Origin: JAOSJT01 sp035914695
GTDB lineage: Bacteria; Bacteroidota; Ignavibacteria; SZUA-365
NCBI GenBank assembly: GCA_035914695.1
Contig: JAMIQH010000120.1
Span: 1 to 16,152, forward strand
DNA length: 16,152 bases
Direction of reading: 5' to 3'
A program made the translations under genes and the position numbers. Positions 6,499 through 13,998 of this stretch are shown here, one piece after another (positions within the stretch are counted from its first letter, which is position 1; every line of letters begins with the position of its first letter). The notes below the pieces were generated by a model. It saw only the letters and a program-made list of their open reading frames with translations, was not told where the DNA came from and did not search any database.

Positions 6499-7617
6499 AT
6501 GCCCCCGCGGCCGGTGTTGTCATCTGGGCGCGCGGGATGCGGGGCGCAAGCAAGCTTCAACAATTTCGGCGGACGGATGAAAGCGGAAGAATTTACCATC
6601 GAGGAAGCGCAGCGGAGCGGCATGTCCGCTTTGGAGGCGGAGCGTGCTTCGCTGCGCACAAGCGCGGGGCAGTTCATCAATCCCTCCGGCGCGCGCGTGG
6701 AAATGCGGCCGGGGCAGGGTTTGCAGGCGTTGCGCGCCATGCTGCGCTCGGAAGGGCGGCGACCGGCGCGGGCGTTGCCCAATCTCTTCAGCGGGGCGGC
6801 GGATACTGCGGCGGACCTGGCGGTGACCTGGTTCGGGCACTCGGCCGTGCTGCTGGAAATCGATGGCCTGCGCCTCCTGCTGGATCCCATGCTGGGGCCG
6901 TCCACCTCGCCGCTGCCGCTGCCCTTCGGCAGGCGCTTCGCGCTGCAACGACCGCTGGACATCGACGCCCTGCCCGCGGTGGACGCGGTGCTGCTGTCGC
7001 ACGACCACTACGACCATCTGGACAAGGGCAGCATTCTGCGGCTGGCTCCGCGCGTCGGGCATTTTTACACGCCGCTGGGCGTGGGCGCGCATTTGCGGCG
7101 CTGGGGCATCGCGGCGTCGCGCATCAGCGAACTGGATTGGTGGGACGAGCGCACGCTCGCGGGTCTGCGCATCGTGGCCACGCCCGCGCAGCATTTTTCG
7201 GGACGCGGCCTGCGCGACCGCAATCGCACGCTGTGGGCGTCGTGGACCCTACTCGCGTCGTCGGCGCGCGTGTACTTCAGCGGCGACAGCGGCTACGGTC
7301 CGCATTTCGAGGCCATCGGCCGGCGCTTCGGTCCCTTCGATCTCACGATGATGGAATGCGGGCAGTACAACGAGCTGTGGCGCGCCATTCATTCCATGCC
7401 TGAGGACAGCGTGCGCGCGCATCGCGATCTCCGCGGCGAAGTGCTGCTGCCCATTCACTGGGGGGCGTTCACGCTGGCGCCGCATGCCTGGACCGAGCCC
7501 ATCGAGCGCCTTCGTCATGCCGCCGAGGCGGAGGGTGTGCGTCTGGCCCTGCCCCGCATCGGCGAACGCTTCCTTCCCCACGCCGACCTCCCGTGTTGGG
7601 ATAATTTGGAAGGGTAG
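6499..7617 (+). CDS. MBL-fold metal-dependent hydrolase (NAPE-PLD/UlaG-like)
   Basis: A metallo-beta-lactamase-fold hydrolase of up to 372 residues. Counting from the ATG at 6499, the dinuclear zinc motif HDHYDH is at 168-173, with further ligands at His232 (TPAQHFSGR), Asp263 (YFSGDSGYG) and His320 (LLPIHWGAF). VTWFGHSAVLLEIDG (109-123) and the RNRTLWASW segment are typical of the NAPE-PLD/RomA-like branch, whose members cleave phosphodiester or related bonds; the substrate here is unknown. The first 26 residues are low in conservation signal, so the ATG at 6577 (GGCGGAC just upstream, giving 346 residues) may be the true start. No signal peptide is evident. It has no co-directional operon partner, and the GC-rich codon use returns here. 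Confidence 0.88.
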   Translation: MPPRPVLSSGRAGCGAQASFNNFGGRMKAEEFTIEEAQRSGMSALEAERASLRTSAGQFINPSGARVEMRPGQGLQALRAMLRSEGRRPARALPNLFSGAADTAADLAVTWFGHSAVLLEIDGLRLLLDPMLGPSTSPLPLPFGRRFALQRPLDIDALPAVDAVLLSHDHYDHLDKGSILRLAPRVGHFYTPLGVGAHLRRWGIAASRISELDWWDERTLAGLRIVATPAQHFSGRGLRDRNRTLWASWTLLASSARVYFSGDSGYGPHFEAIGRRFGPFDLTMMECGQYNELWRAIHSMPEDSVRAHRDLRGEVLLPIHWGAFTLAPHAWTEPIERLRHAAEAEGVRLALPRIGERFLPHADLPCWDNLEG

Positions 7618-7696
7618 CACCGTCGCATGCCCCGACGCACGCGCGCACCGGCACAGGTGGCACGGCGTCAGGAGCGCATCATTCGTTATTTCGGTA

Positions 7697-7725
7697 TTGA
7701 CACGCTGTATTACAGTTGTTATAAT
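7697..7725 (+). promoter_or_regulatory. Consensus sigma-70-type promoter of the toxin-antitoxin operon
   Basis: TTGACA (7697-7702) and TATAAT (7720-7725) are separated by exactly 17 bp, a perfect match to the enterobacterial housekeeping consensus. Initiation would fall near 7732, about 14 nt before the antitoxin ATG, leaving a very short leader that carries AAGGA (7733-7737). Confidence 0.8.
7705..7715. promoter_or_regulatory. Candidate TA operator palindrome (CTGTA-T-TACAG)
   Basis: A perfect 11-bp inverted repeat inside the promoter spacer. Antitoxins with AbrB/MazE DNA-binding domains commonly repress their own promoter through such sites, alone or with the toxin. Binding here is inferred from position. 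Confidence 0.55.
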
Positions 7726-7745
7726 TGGGAAAAAGGAACGGCGCC

Positions 7746-7970
7746 ATGCATAAGACCTCGGTACGACGTGTCGGCAACAGTCTCGGCATCACTCTTCCCA
7801 AAGCCATCGTGGAGCAGTACCATTTGAACGAAGGAGACGAAATCCATTTCGTCGAGACGGAGGATGGCTTGCTGCTCACGCCTTTCGACCCGGCCTTCGC
7901 GGATTGGGCTTTGGCCTACGAGAAAACAAACAAGCGCTACCGCAACACGCTTCGCGCGCTGGCCAAGTGA
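7746..7970 (+). CDS. AbrB/MazE-family antitoxin
   Basis: A 74-residue protein opening MHKTSVRRVGNSLGITLPKA, the swapped-hairpin DNA-binding fold of AbrB/MazE/SpoVT proteins, followed by a short C-terminal tail (about 45-74) that should wrap and inhibit the toxin. The start at 7746 is preferred over an in-frame ATG at 7725 because AAGGA lies eight bases upstream and the family's N terminus begins here; the upstream ATG overlaps the -10 box. Its stop overlaps the toxin start as GTGA. As the DNA-binding partner it probably autoregulates the operon through the palindrome at 7705-7715. Confidence 0.9.
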   Translation: MHKTSVRRVGNSLGITLPKAIVEQYHLNEGDEIHFVETEDGLLLTPFDPAFADWALAYEKTNKRYRNTLRALAK

Positions 7971-8374
7971 GCGGCGTCCGATTCATCCCCGAGGAGTTGG
8001 TCCCGATCATCCACGCGGATCTGCTCAAGCGCTACGGTGGCAGTCCAGGTATCAGGGACCGCGGATTGCTGTCTTCCGCCCTGGCGCAGGCGGCAATGAC
8101 AGCGGGGCGCCGCTACCTTCATCGAACACTGTTCGACAAAGCCGCCGCCTACGGTTTCCACATCCGCATGAATCACCCCTTTGTGGATGGCAACAAGCGT
8201 GTCGCCTTCACGCTCATGGATATGTTCCTCAACATCAACGGATGGGAAGTCGTGGCCAGCGAAGAGGAGGCCTACGAGATCATGATGCGGCTCGCTTCGG
8301 GGAAGCTCTCCAAAGACGAACTTGCCGTGTGGCTGGAGACGCATGCTCAAGCACCGAGTTCAGTGGGAGAATAA
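7967..8374 (+). CDS. doc: Doc-type (death-on-curing, Fic-fold) toxin
   Basis: A 135-residue Fic-fold protein of the Doc family. The active-site motif HPFVDGNKR (residues 70-78) matches Hx[FI]x(D/N)xNKR, with the invariant His70 and Lys77-Arg78. IHADLLKRYGGSPGIRDRGL (15-34) is the usual Doc N-terminal region. Characterised Doc phosphorylates elongation factor EF-Tu to stop translation; other Fic proteins AMPylate, and the catalytic type here is not proven. I chose the GTG at 7967, which overlaps the antitoxin stop by four bases. A longer frame begins at 7904 but overlaps the antitoxin deeply. The toxin is complete and seems intact. Confidence 0.9.
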   Translation: MSGVRFIPEELVPIIHADLLKRYGGSPGIRDRGLLSSALAQAAMTAGRRYLHRTLFDKAAAYGFHIRMNHPFVDGNKRVAFTLMDMFLNINGWEVVASEEEAYEIMMRLASGKLSKDELAVWLETHAQAPSSVGE

Positions 8375-8516
8375 TCGGGAATGCGCGCAGGGAGAATTTC
8401 CATGGCAGTTCCCCACCGCGCCCGTGCCGGCACTACATCACGCGCTCTCCACTTTCCCGCATCCCTCCCAACACTCGCAGACGCCTCACGCTCCTCCCAC
8501 ACCGCGGCAAGGCGGT

Positions 8517-10688
8517 TTATCGCACAACGCGCAGCAGGCGTTGCGTCCGGCCACCATCGGCATCCATGCGCAGCAGGTAACTTCCGGTGGGCAAGGCGGT
8601 CGCGTCGATGGTGGCGGTGAAGCGTCCGGGCGCGTGTGCCGCGTCCACGACGGTCGCACGTTGCCGTCCGAGCACATCGTACACGGCGATGCGTACCATG
8701 CCGGCGCGCTCGATCGCATACTCTACCGTGGCGACGCTCCGCAGCGGATCGGGATGCACGCTGCCGAGGAAGGGCGCGGCAGGGTGCGCGACGGCATCCG
8801 AAGAAAGCACCACAGAAAAGTTTGTGCGCCACATCTGCTTGTTATCCACCAGTAACCACAGATAATCCCGGGGAGCCGCGCGCAACGCCGTAATGCGCTG
8901 ATCCGCGAGGTTGGGGCTCATCGGCCTCCACGTCGCTCCGCGATTCACGGTGGCGAATACGCCCACACCGTACATGGCGGCGAAGATCGCATCGCCGCGT
9001 GCCTGCACATCGGTCACCCTGGCGCTGGCATGTTCGTTGCCCGGCTGTTGCCATGTGTGTCCGTTGTCGATCGAATAACAGACGCCTCCGCCCAGAGTCG
9101 CGGCGTACAAGTCGCCGTTTTTCCACTGGCAGAGCGCCGAAACGGAGGCATGCGTGAGGCCCGTCCCGGAGTACTGCCAGCTGCCGCCGGCGTCGTCGCT
9201 GCGATACAGACCTTCGCCGTCACTGCCCGCGAACACGCGGTCACCGGCAACGGCGAGAAAGCAGCGCACAGGCGAGCCGTTGGGAAAGGTGAACATCCGC
9301 GTCCAACTCCGGCCTGCATCGATGCTGCGGTACACCGCGCCCTGCCCGGTGCCGACGAACACCGTGGTCGGCGAGACGGCGTAACTCGAGGAAATGTCGA
9401 GACCGAGCAGACTCGCACTCCAGTAGTCCCAGTCATCGTCCAGCGAATCGTAACGGTACACGGCGCCACGCGCATCGAAGGCAAGCACGTCCTGGTCGAA
9501 CAAGGAAATAATGCCTTTCGGTCGCTGCCCTTCCATTCCCTTCATGTAGCGATGCCAGGCCATGACATGAGACGTCGAGGCATTGTCGGAGCGGTGCACG
9601 TACTCAGTTCCAAGGAGAAACACGTTTCCTCGATGAAAAACGATATCGATCACCGGGCCGAAATCCAGACCCCCGCGCACGAGACGGCAGCTCCGCAGCG
9701 AGTCTGTCGAAACGTACACGCTGTCTCCTCCTCTGAGGAACACGTACTTCCCGTCGCCAGCATGGTGCGTTTCCCTCACCCTGTTCCATGGCAACGCGAT
9801 GGTTCCGGTGGGTTGCCAACTCTCGCCTTCGTCGGCGCTGGTAAAAAAACCCGCAATGGTCAGCACGAGCAATGTTCCATCGTGTCCGCGGAGAATGCGC
9901 AGCGCCCGGCTGCTCGGTTCGCCGTCGAGTCCGAGGCCATTCGAGATTTGTCGCCATTGCGTCTCACCCTTGCGTCGACGGTACACACCATTGAGCGACG
10001 CTGCCAGCCATATCGTTTTACCATCGGTGTAACCGTCCTGAAAACACACGCCGAAGGCACCGACGTCATCCCGTTCCCACGAATACCCGTTATCCGAACT
10101 GCGGTACGTGGCCCCGTCCTTGGTGTAGATGATGACATGCTCGGGATCGCGTGCGACGAGTCCCATATTCCGATAACTGACATCGAATTCCAATCCGTTT
10201 CCAACATGTTCCACCACACCCCAGCCATGACGAAAGCGCATCAGGCGGTCGGGATGGCCAGAGAGGAAGAACGTTCTCTTTCCACCATCGAACAGCCGCC
10301 ACGCGAAATTGCCAATACGCGTGCCCTGCGGTTGCCAGCGATCCCCGCCATCCGAGGTGTGAAACACCGCGATTCCACCCTCGGCCAGCACCATGCCTCC
10401 AGGATACGCGGTGTCGGCGAGCATGGCGCTGACGGAATTTCCCGGCAGACGGCGTTCCTCCCACGCGCTCCAATCCTCGTTCAAGCGAAACAGGTTGTAC
10501 ACCGTGGATAAATACACGCGTCCATCGCGTGTTGTGACAAGGTGGTTGAGCACTCCGTAAGGCGAATACTCGTTCACTCGTTCCCAGGACGGTTGCGCCG
10601 TGAGTGGACCCGGAAGGAGCACGCAGATCGCGGCCACAAGGAGGACAATCGTATTAAAAAAGTATGCGCCCTCGCCGTTCTCGCGCAT
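8517..10688 (-). CDS. Secreted Asp-box beta-propeller protein with T9SS C-terminal sorting domain
   Basis: A 723-residue exported protein. A signal peptide (hydrophobic 11-29, cleavage near LTA|QPSW) is followed by a large beta-propeller with repeated Asp-box motifs, among them SDGGDRW, SDNGYSW, ADEGESW, IDAGRSW, DDAGGSW and IDNGHTW, as in BNR/sialidase and VPS10-type propellers. No sialidase catalytic arginine triad could be assigned. The last roughly 80 residues (DPLRSVATVEYAI, VRIAVYDVLGRQ, LPTGSYLLRM, QRLLRVVR) form a type A T9SS sorting domain that directs export and surface attachment or release. The ATG at 10688 is chosen because it directly precedes the signal peptide; the frame extends to 10754. 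The function is unknown, plausibly adhesion or glycan-related. Confidence 0.88.
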   Translation of the reverse strand: MRENGEGAYFFNTIVLLVAAICVLLPGPLTAQPSWERVNEYSPYGVLNHLVTTRDGRVYLSTVYNLFRLNEDWSAWEERRLPGNSVSAMLADTAYPGGMVLAEGGIAVFHTSDGGDRWQPQGTRIGNFAWRLFDGGKRTFFLSGHPDRLMRFRHGWGVVEHVGNGLEFDVSYRNMGLVARDPEHVIIYTKDGATYRSSDNGYSWERDDVGAFGVCFQDGYTDGKTIWLAASLNGVYRRRKGETQWRQISNGLGLDGEPSSRALRILRGHDGTLLVLTIAGFFTSADEGESWQPTGTIALPWNRVRETHHAGDGKYVFLRGGDSVYVSTDSLRSCRLVRGGLDFGPVIDIVFHRGNVFLLGTEYVHRSDNASTSHVMAWHRYMKGMEGQRPKGIISLFDQDVLAFDARGAVYRYDSLDDDWDYWSASLLGLDISSSYAVSPTTVFVGTGQGAVYRSIDAGRSWTRMFTFPNGSPVRCFLAVAGDRVFAGSDGEGLYRSDDAGGSWQYSGTGLTHASVSALCQWKNGDLYAATLGGGVCYSIDNGHTWQQPGNEHASARVTDVQARGDAIFAAMYGVGVFATVNRGATWRPMSPNLADQRITALRAAPRDYLWLLVDNKQMWRTNFSVVLSSDAVAHPAAPFLGSVHPDPLRSVATVEYAIERAGMVRIAVYDVLGRQRATVVDAAHAPGRFTATIDATALPTGSYLLRMDADGGRTQRLLRVVR

Positions 10689-10853
10689 GCACAGTGACCT
10701 GCACTCGGTCGCTATTGTTTGTGAACGGCGCAATTGGATGGAACAAGTCGTCACGGTGGTTCCTGCTCATGTGGATGGACCGAATACACCATGCGCATGA
10801 CACGGGAAGCAGCCGATCGTTCCCATTTCACTCAAGGTTCGCTGTATCGCCAC

Positions 10854-11726
10854 TCAGCCGATCAATATCGAAACACCCAGCAGCGGCAGGGCCAGCGGTA
10901 TGCGCGTGCCGGAAATGGTGACGTCGGCGTTGGGCACAACGATGAGGCCGAGGTCGAAGGAGGCGCGTCCGGTGACGTAGCGCAGTCCCAGTGTGTGCAA
11001 GGTGCCGCCGCCGAGCAGGTCCATGAGATGCTCGGTGAGGAATTTCCACGAAGCGGAAATCCAGCTCTCGTAGCCCATGCCCACGCCCACCACCAGGCCG
11101 CCATCGAAACCGAGACTGTAGCCCTCGACCATGTTGGCCAGCCCCAGGCCGAGGGTGAATTTCGACTCCTCGCTGCCCATGCTCGTCACGGCGAAGGCCC
11201 CGGGGATGACGGCGCGGTCCCAGTCGTAACGATTCCCGAGCCGGTACTGCTGTCCCCAGAACAACAGCGCTCCACCCACCGCCAAGCTCGCATTGTGTTG
11301 GTCGAAAAGCGTGTGCTTCACCATGGCATAGGAGTAGTACTGCTCGCCGGTGATTTCGTCGGTGCTGAAAATGTATATCCCGCCCGCCGAGAGCTGTAGG
11401 TTGTCCAGCACGCCCACCGCCACGTACGGAATGTACGGCGTGGCCAGGCCCACCACGGTGCCGCCGCCCGGCAGCGAACGTCCCGTGGGCGCCATGATCA
11501 GCGAGGTGGCGGCAATGTCCCTGCGCGCATCACCGCGCTCGGATAGTGTGTCCTCCGGATGGATGCCACGTGCGACCGCGTGCGCAGAGGGCCATCCCTG
11601 CTCTGTCGACAGGCGATACTGCGCTCCGGCAGTGCTTGCAAGGAGCAAGGCAAGCAGCAGTGCCGCGGGAAGGAGGCCGCGCCGACACAGCGGGCCGCAA
11701 CGATGCTTCGGGAGTACCATGGACAT
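10854..11726 (-). CDS. Exported outer-membrane beta-barrel-like protein, function unknown
   Basis: A 290-residue protein with a clear signal peptide (basic start MSMVLPKHRCG, hydrophobic 18-31, likely cleavage AGA|QYRLS). The rest is rich in alternating hydrophobic strands and glycine or aromatic residues (LATPYIPYVAVGV, FTLGLGLANMV, YSLGFDGGLVVGVGMGYES, LRYVTGRASFDLGLIVV), consistent with an outer-membrane barrel of about 10-12 strands. I do not recognise a specific family. The start at 11726 is supported by GGAGG six bases upstream; an ATG six bases further in is less well placed. It lies 165 bp upstream of the T9SS-exported protein on the same strand and is divergent from the glycosyltransferase fusion. 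Confidence 0.75.
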   Translation of the reverse strand: MSMVLPKHRCGPLCRRGLLPAALLLALLLASTAGAQYRLSTEQGWPSAHAVARGIHPEDTLSERGDARRDIAATSLIMAPTGRSLPGGGTVVGLATPYIPYVAVGVLDNLQLSAGGIYIFSTDEITGEQYYSYAMVKHTLFDQHNASLAVGGALLFWGQQYRLGNRYDWDRAVIPGAFAVTSMGSEESKFTLGLGLANMVEGYSLGFDGGLVVGVGMGYESWISASWKFLTEHLMDLLGGGTLHTLGLRYVTGRASFDLGLIVVPNADVTISGTRIPLALPLLGVSILIG

Positions 11727-11780
11727 CCAACACCTCCGCCGTATGGAAAACGTACAGGCAAGATACGGTGCCGCGGCGGG

Positions 11781-11936
11781 ATGATCATTACGACAACGCA
11801 TATCCACTTTCCCAAGAACTGCGGCGACTGCGCGGCCGAGGCGGAAGAGGTTGCCGCAACGCTGATGGATGCGCCCCGTGGCGCGCTGTGCATCCCGGCG
11901 CGCTCGCGCTCCGCGCTTTGGCACTGCATCGCGTGA
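11781..11936 (+). CDS. Possible small Cys-containing protein (51 aa)
   Basis: A short frame beginning MIITTTHIHFPKNCGDCAAE, with one CxxC pair and two further cysteines, ends 58 bp before the glycosyltransferase start. Its codons end mostly in G or C, as in neighbouring genes, which is the main argument for it. Against it: no Shine-Dalgarno at a usual distance, no known family, and a position inside a divergent promoter region. Treat as a hypothesis. Confidence 0.25.
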   Translation: MIITTTHIHFPKNCGDCAAEAEEVAATLMDAPRGALCIPARSRSALWHCIA

Positions 11937-11994
11937 TGCTTCTTTCGTATATTATTGTTCGTGTCCATACACCAAGCAGGACGGCGGGATACCC

Positions 11995-13980
11995 GTGGAG
12001 GATCAGCGACCCGATATTTCCATCATCATCGTCAGTTACAACGTGCGCGACTTGCTCGAGAGCTGCCTGCACTCGGTGTACTCGTCGCTCGCGGGCATCT
12101 CGCATGAGATTTTCGTGGTGGACAACAACTCCGACGACGGGACGGTGGAAATGCTGCGGCAGCGCTTTCCGCAGGTGCTGCTGACGGCGAACAAGGACAA
12201 TGTGGGCTTCGCCAAGGCCAACAATGTGGCGCTGGCGCGCGCGTGCGGCCGTTTTTTGCTGCTGCTGAATCCCGACACGTTGTTGCAGGAGGACACGCTG
12301 CGCGTGATGCTCGCATTTTTCGCCGAAAACGACGATGTGGGCATGGCGGGCTGCAAAATCATCCGTCCCGACGGCAAGCTGGCTCCCGCCTGCCGCCGCA
12401 GCTTTCCCTCGCCCTGGGTGTCGTTCACCAAGCTCACCGGACTGAGCACGCTGTTTCCGCATTCGCGGCTGTTCGCGCGCTACAACCTCACCTATCTGAG
12501 CGAGGATGAGAGTTACGAGGTGGACGCGTTGCAAGGATCCTTCATGCTGCTGCGGCGCGAAGTGTACGAGACCATCGGCGGCCTGGATGAGACGTACTTC
12601 ATGTACGGCGAGGATTTGGACTGGTGTTACCGCACGCAAAAGGCGGGCTGGAAAATTTACTACGTGCACAGCACCAAGATCATTCACTACGAAGGCGAAA
12701 GTACCAAGCGCAGCAGCATCGACGCCACGGCCGAGTTCTATCGCGCCATGCACGTGTTCGCGCGCAAGAATCTGGGGCTTTCCTCCTTTTCCCTCGGCGT
12801 CATTTCCATCGGCATCTGGCTGCGCCTGTCGTTCACACGCTGGCAGTATCGCGTCAGCGGTTTGGGCGAACCGCTGGTCGACGCCGTCACCATGGTGCTC
12901 GCGCTGATCGCGGCGGAGTTCCTGCGCTACGGCGATGTGTTCACGCTGCCCTCCTACGCCTATCCCACCGTGTTCATCGTGAGTGTGCTCGTGCTGCTCG
13001 CGAGCCAATACGCCGTGGGCAGCTACACGAAAGAGGATTTCAAAACCGTGCGTTCGGGGCTCGGGGTGTTCCTGAGTTTTCTCGTGCTCTCGTCGCTCAC
13101 GTTTTTCTTCAAGGAATACGGCTTCAGCCGCGGCATCACGCTGATCATGGGTGCGCTGACGATGGTCGTCATTCCCGGACGCCGCGCGCTGCACATGCTG
13201 CGCGATCCACAGGCGCGGGTGAATCCCGTGACCGGACGGCGCACGCTGCTGGTGGGACTCACCGAACAGTCCTTGGACGTGCTGCACCGTCTGCGCCGCC
13301 TCGACGAGCGCACGTACAGCATCATCGGCCTCATCGACATCACGAGGAAGCACGTTGGCGAGCAGATCGAAGGCGTACCGATTCTCGGCAGTGTGGAAAA
13401 CATTGGCAAGGTGATACGCGAGCACAGCGTGACCGATGTGATACTGGGTCCGGACGTGTTGAGTTACGCGGACATTCTCACCATCATCAATCGCACGCGC
13501 GGCTACAACGTGCATTATCGGCTCGTGCCCAAGACCATGGAATTCATCGTGGGCAAAACCAGCGTCGACCAGCTCGGCGCCGTGCCGCTGGTGGACATGG
13601 AGTACGCATTGATGAAGCCCGGCAACCGTTTGCTCAAGCGTCTGCTGGATTTGTGCGTGTCGCTCCCGCTGTTGCCGCTGTCGTTGCTTGTCGGAGGCAC
13701 GGGTCGCAATGCGTCCCCATTGCGTGCGGCATTGCGCGCCATGCCCGCCGTGGCCGCGGGGCGACTCAGTCTGGTCGGTCACGACGCCGCGCACACCTCC
13801 ATGCTGCCGCCGCATTGGCCGGGCAAGCCAGGCATCACCGGTCTCGCACAACTGCGCGGTGGCGCGGCGATGACGCAGGAGGAAATCCTGGGCTCCATTC
13901 TACAGTATGTGCGAAACTATTCCATCTTTCTCGACATCGAAATATTGGTGCGCAGTGTGATGCGCGCTTTTGCCCGCTAA
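11995..13980 (+). CDS. GT2 glycosyltransferase fused to a degenerate polyprenyl phosphoglycosyltransferase
   Basis: A 661-residue fusion. Residues 8-280 are a family 2 glycosyltransferase of the rhamnosyltransferase/WbbL kind: ISIIIVSYNVRDLLESCLHS, VVDNNSDDGT, LLLNPDT (89-95) as the nucleotide-binding acidic site, and GSFMLLRR...YGEDLDW (181-210). Residues 295-395 contain about four membrane helices. Residues 416-540 are a Rossmann-like CoA_binding_3 domain as in WbaP/WcaJ proteins (TLLVGLTEQS, IEGVPILGS). Residues 545-661 match only the edges of the bacterial sugar-transferase domain: LLKRLLDLCVSLPLL, then GRLSLVG, GKPGITGLAQL and a terminal YSIFLDIEILVRSVMRAF. The catalytic middle (KFRSM and Asp-Glu) is absent. 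The start is GTG at 11995; no better ATG exists. Probable role: lipid-linked cell-surface polysaccharide synthesis by the GT2 half. Confidence 0.88.
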   Translation: MEDQRPDISIIIVSYNVRDLLESCLHSVYSSLAGISHEIFVVDNNSDDGTVEMLRQRFPQVLLTANKDNVGFAKANNVALARACGRFLLLLNPDTLLQEDTLRVMLAFFAENDDVGMAGCKIIRPDGKLAPACRRSFPSPWVSFTKLTGLSTLFPHSRLFARYNLTYLSEDESYEVDALQGSFMLLRREVYETIGGLDETYFMYGEDLDWCYRTQKAGWKIYYVHSTKIIHYEGESTKRSSIDATAEFYRAMHVFARKNLGLSSFSLGVISIGIWLRLSFTRWQYRVSGLGEPLVDAVTMVLALIAAEFLRYGDVFTLPSYAYPTVFIVSVLVLLASQYAVGSYTKEDFKTVRSGLGVFLSFLVLSSLTFFFKEYGFSRGITLIMGALTMVVIPGRRALHMLRDPQARVNPVTGRRTLLVGLTEQSLDVLHRLRRLDERTYSIIGLIDITRKHVGEQIEGVPILGSVENIGKVIREHSVTDVILGPDVLSYADILTIINRTRGYNVHYRLVPKTMEFIVGKTSVDQLGAVPLVDMEYALMKPGNRLLKRLLDLCVSLPLLPLSLLVGGTGRNASPLRAALRAMPAVAAGRLSLVGHDAAHTSMLPPHWPGKPGITGLAQLRGGAAMTQEEILGSILQYVRNYSIFLDIEILVRSVMRAFAR

Positions 13981-13998
13981 CTTACGAGGATAGCATAC

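Noticed and set aside
6492..7403. Plus-strand frame of 303 codons overlapping the MBL hydrolase
   Set aside because: Ala/Gly/Arg-rich shadow of the hydrolase gene, which has all its metal-ligand motifs in another frame.
9030..10511. Plus-strand open frame of 493 codons opposite the T9SS-exported protein
   Set aside because: Shadow of a gene with a signal peptide, Asp-box repeats and a sorting domain; no recognisable features of its own.
11788..13851. Long minus-strand open frame of 687 codons opposite the glycosyltransferase fusion
   Set aside because: It is antisense to a gene with clear domains. Its His/Gln/Arg-rich, low-complexity translation is typical of the shadow frame of GC-rich coding DNA.
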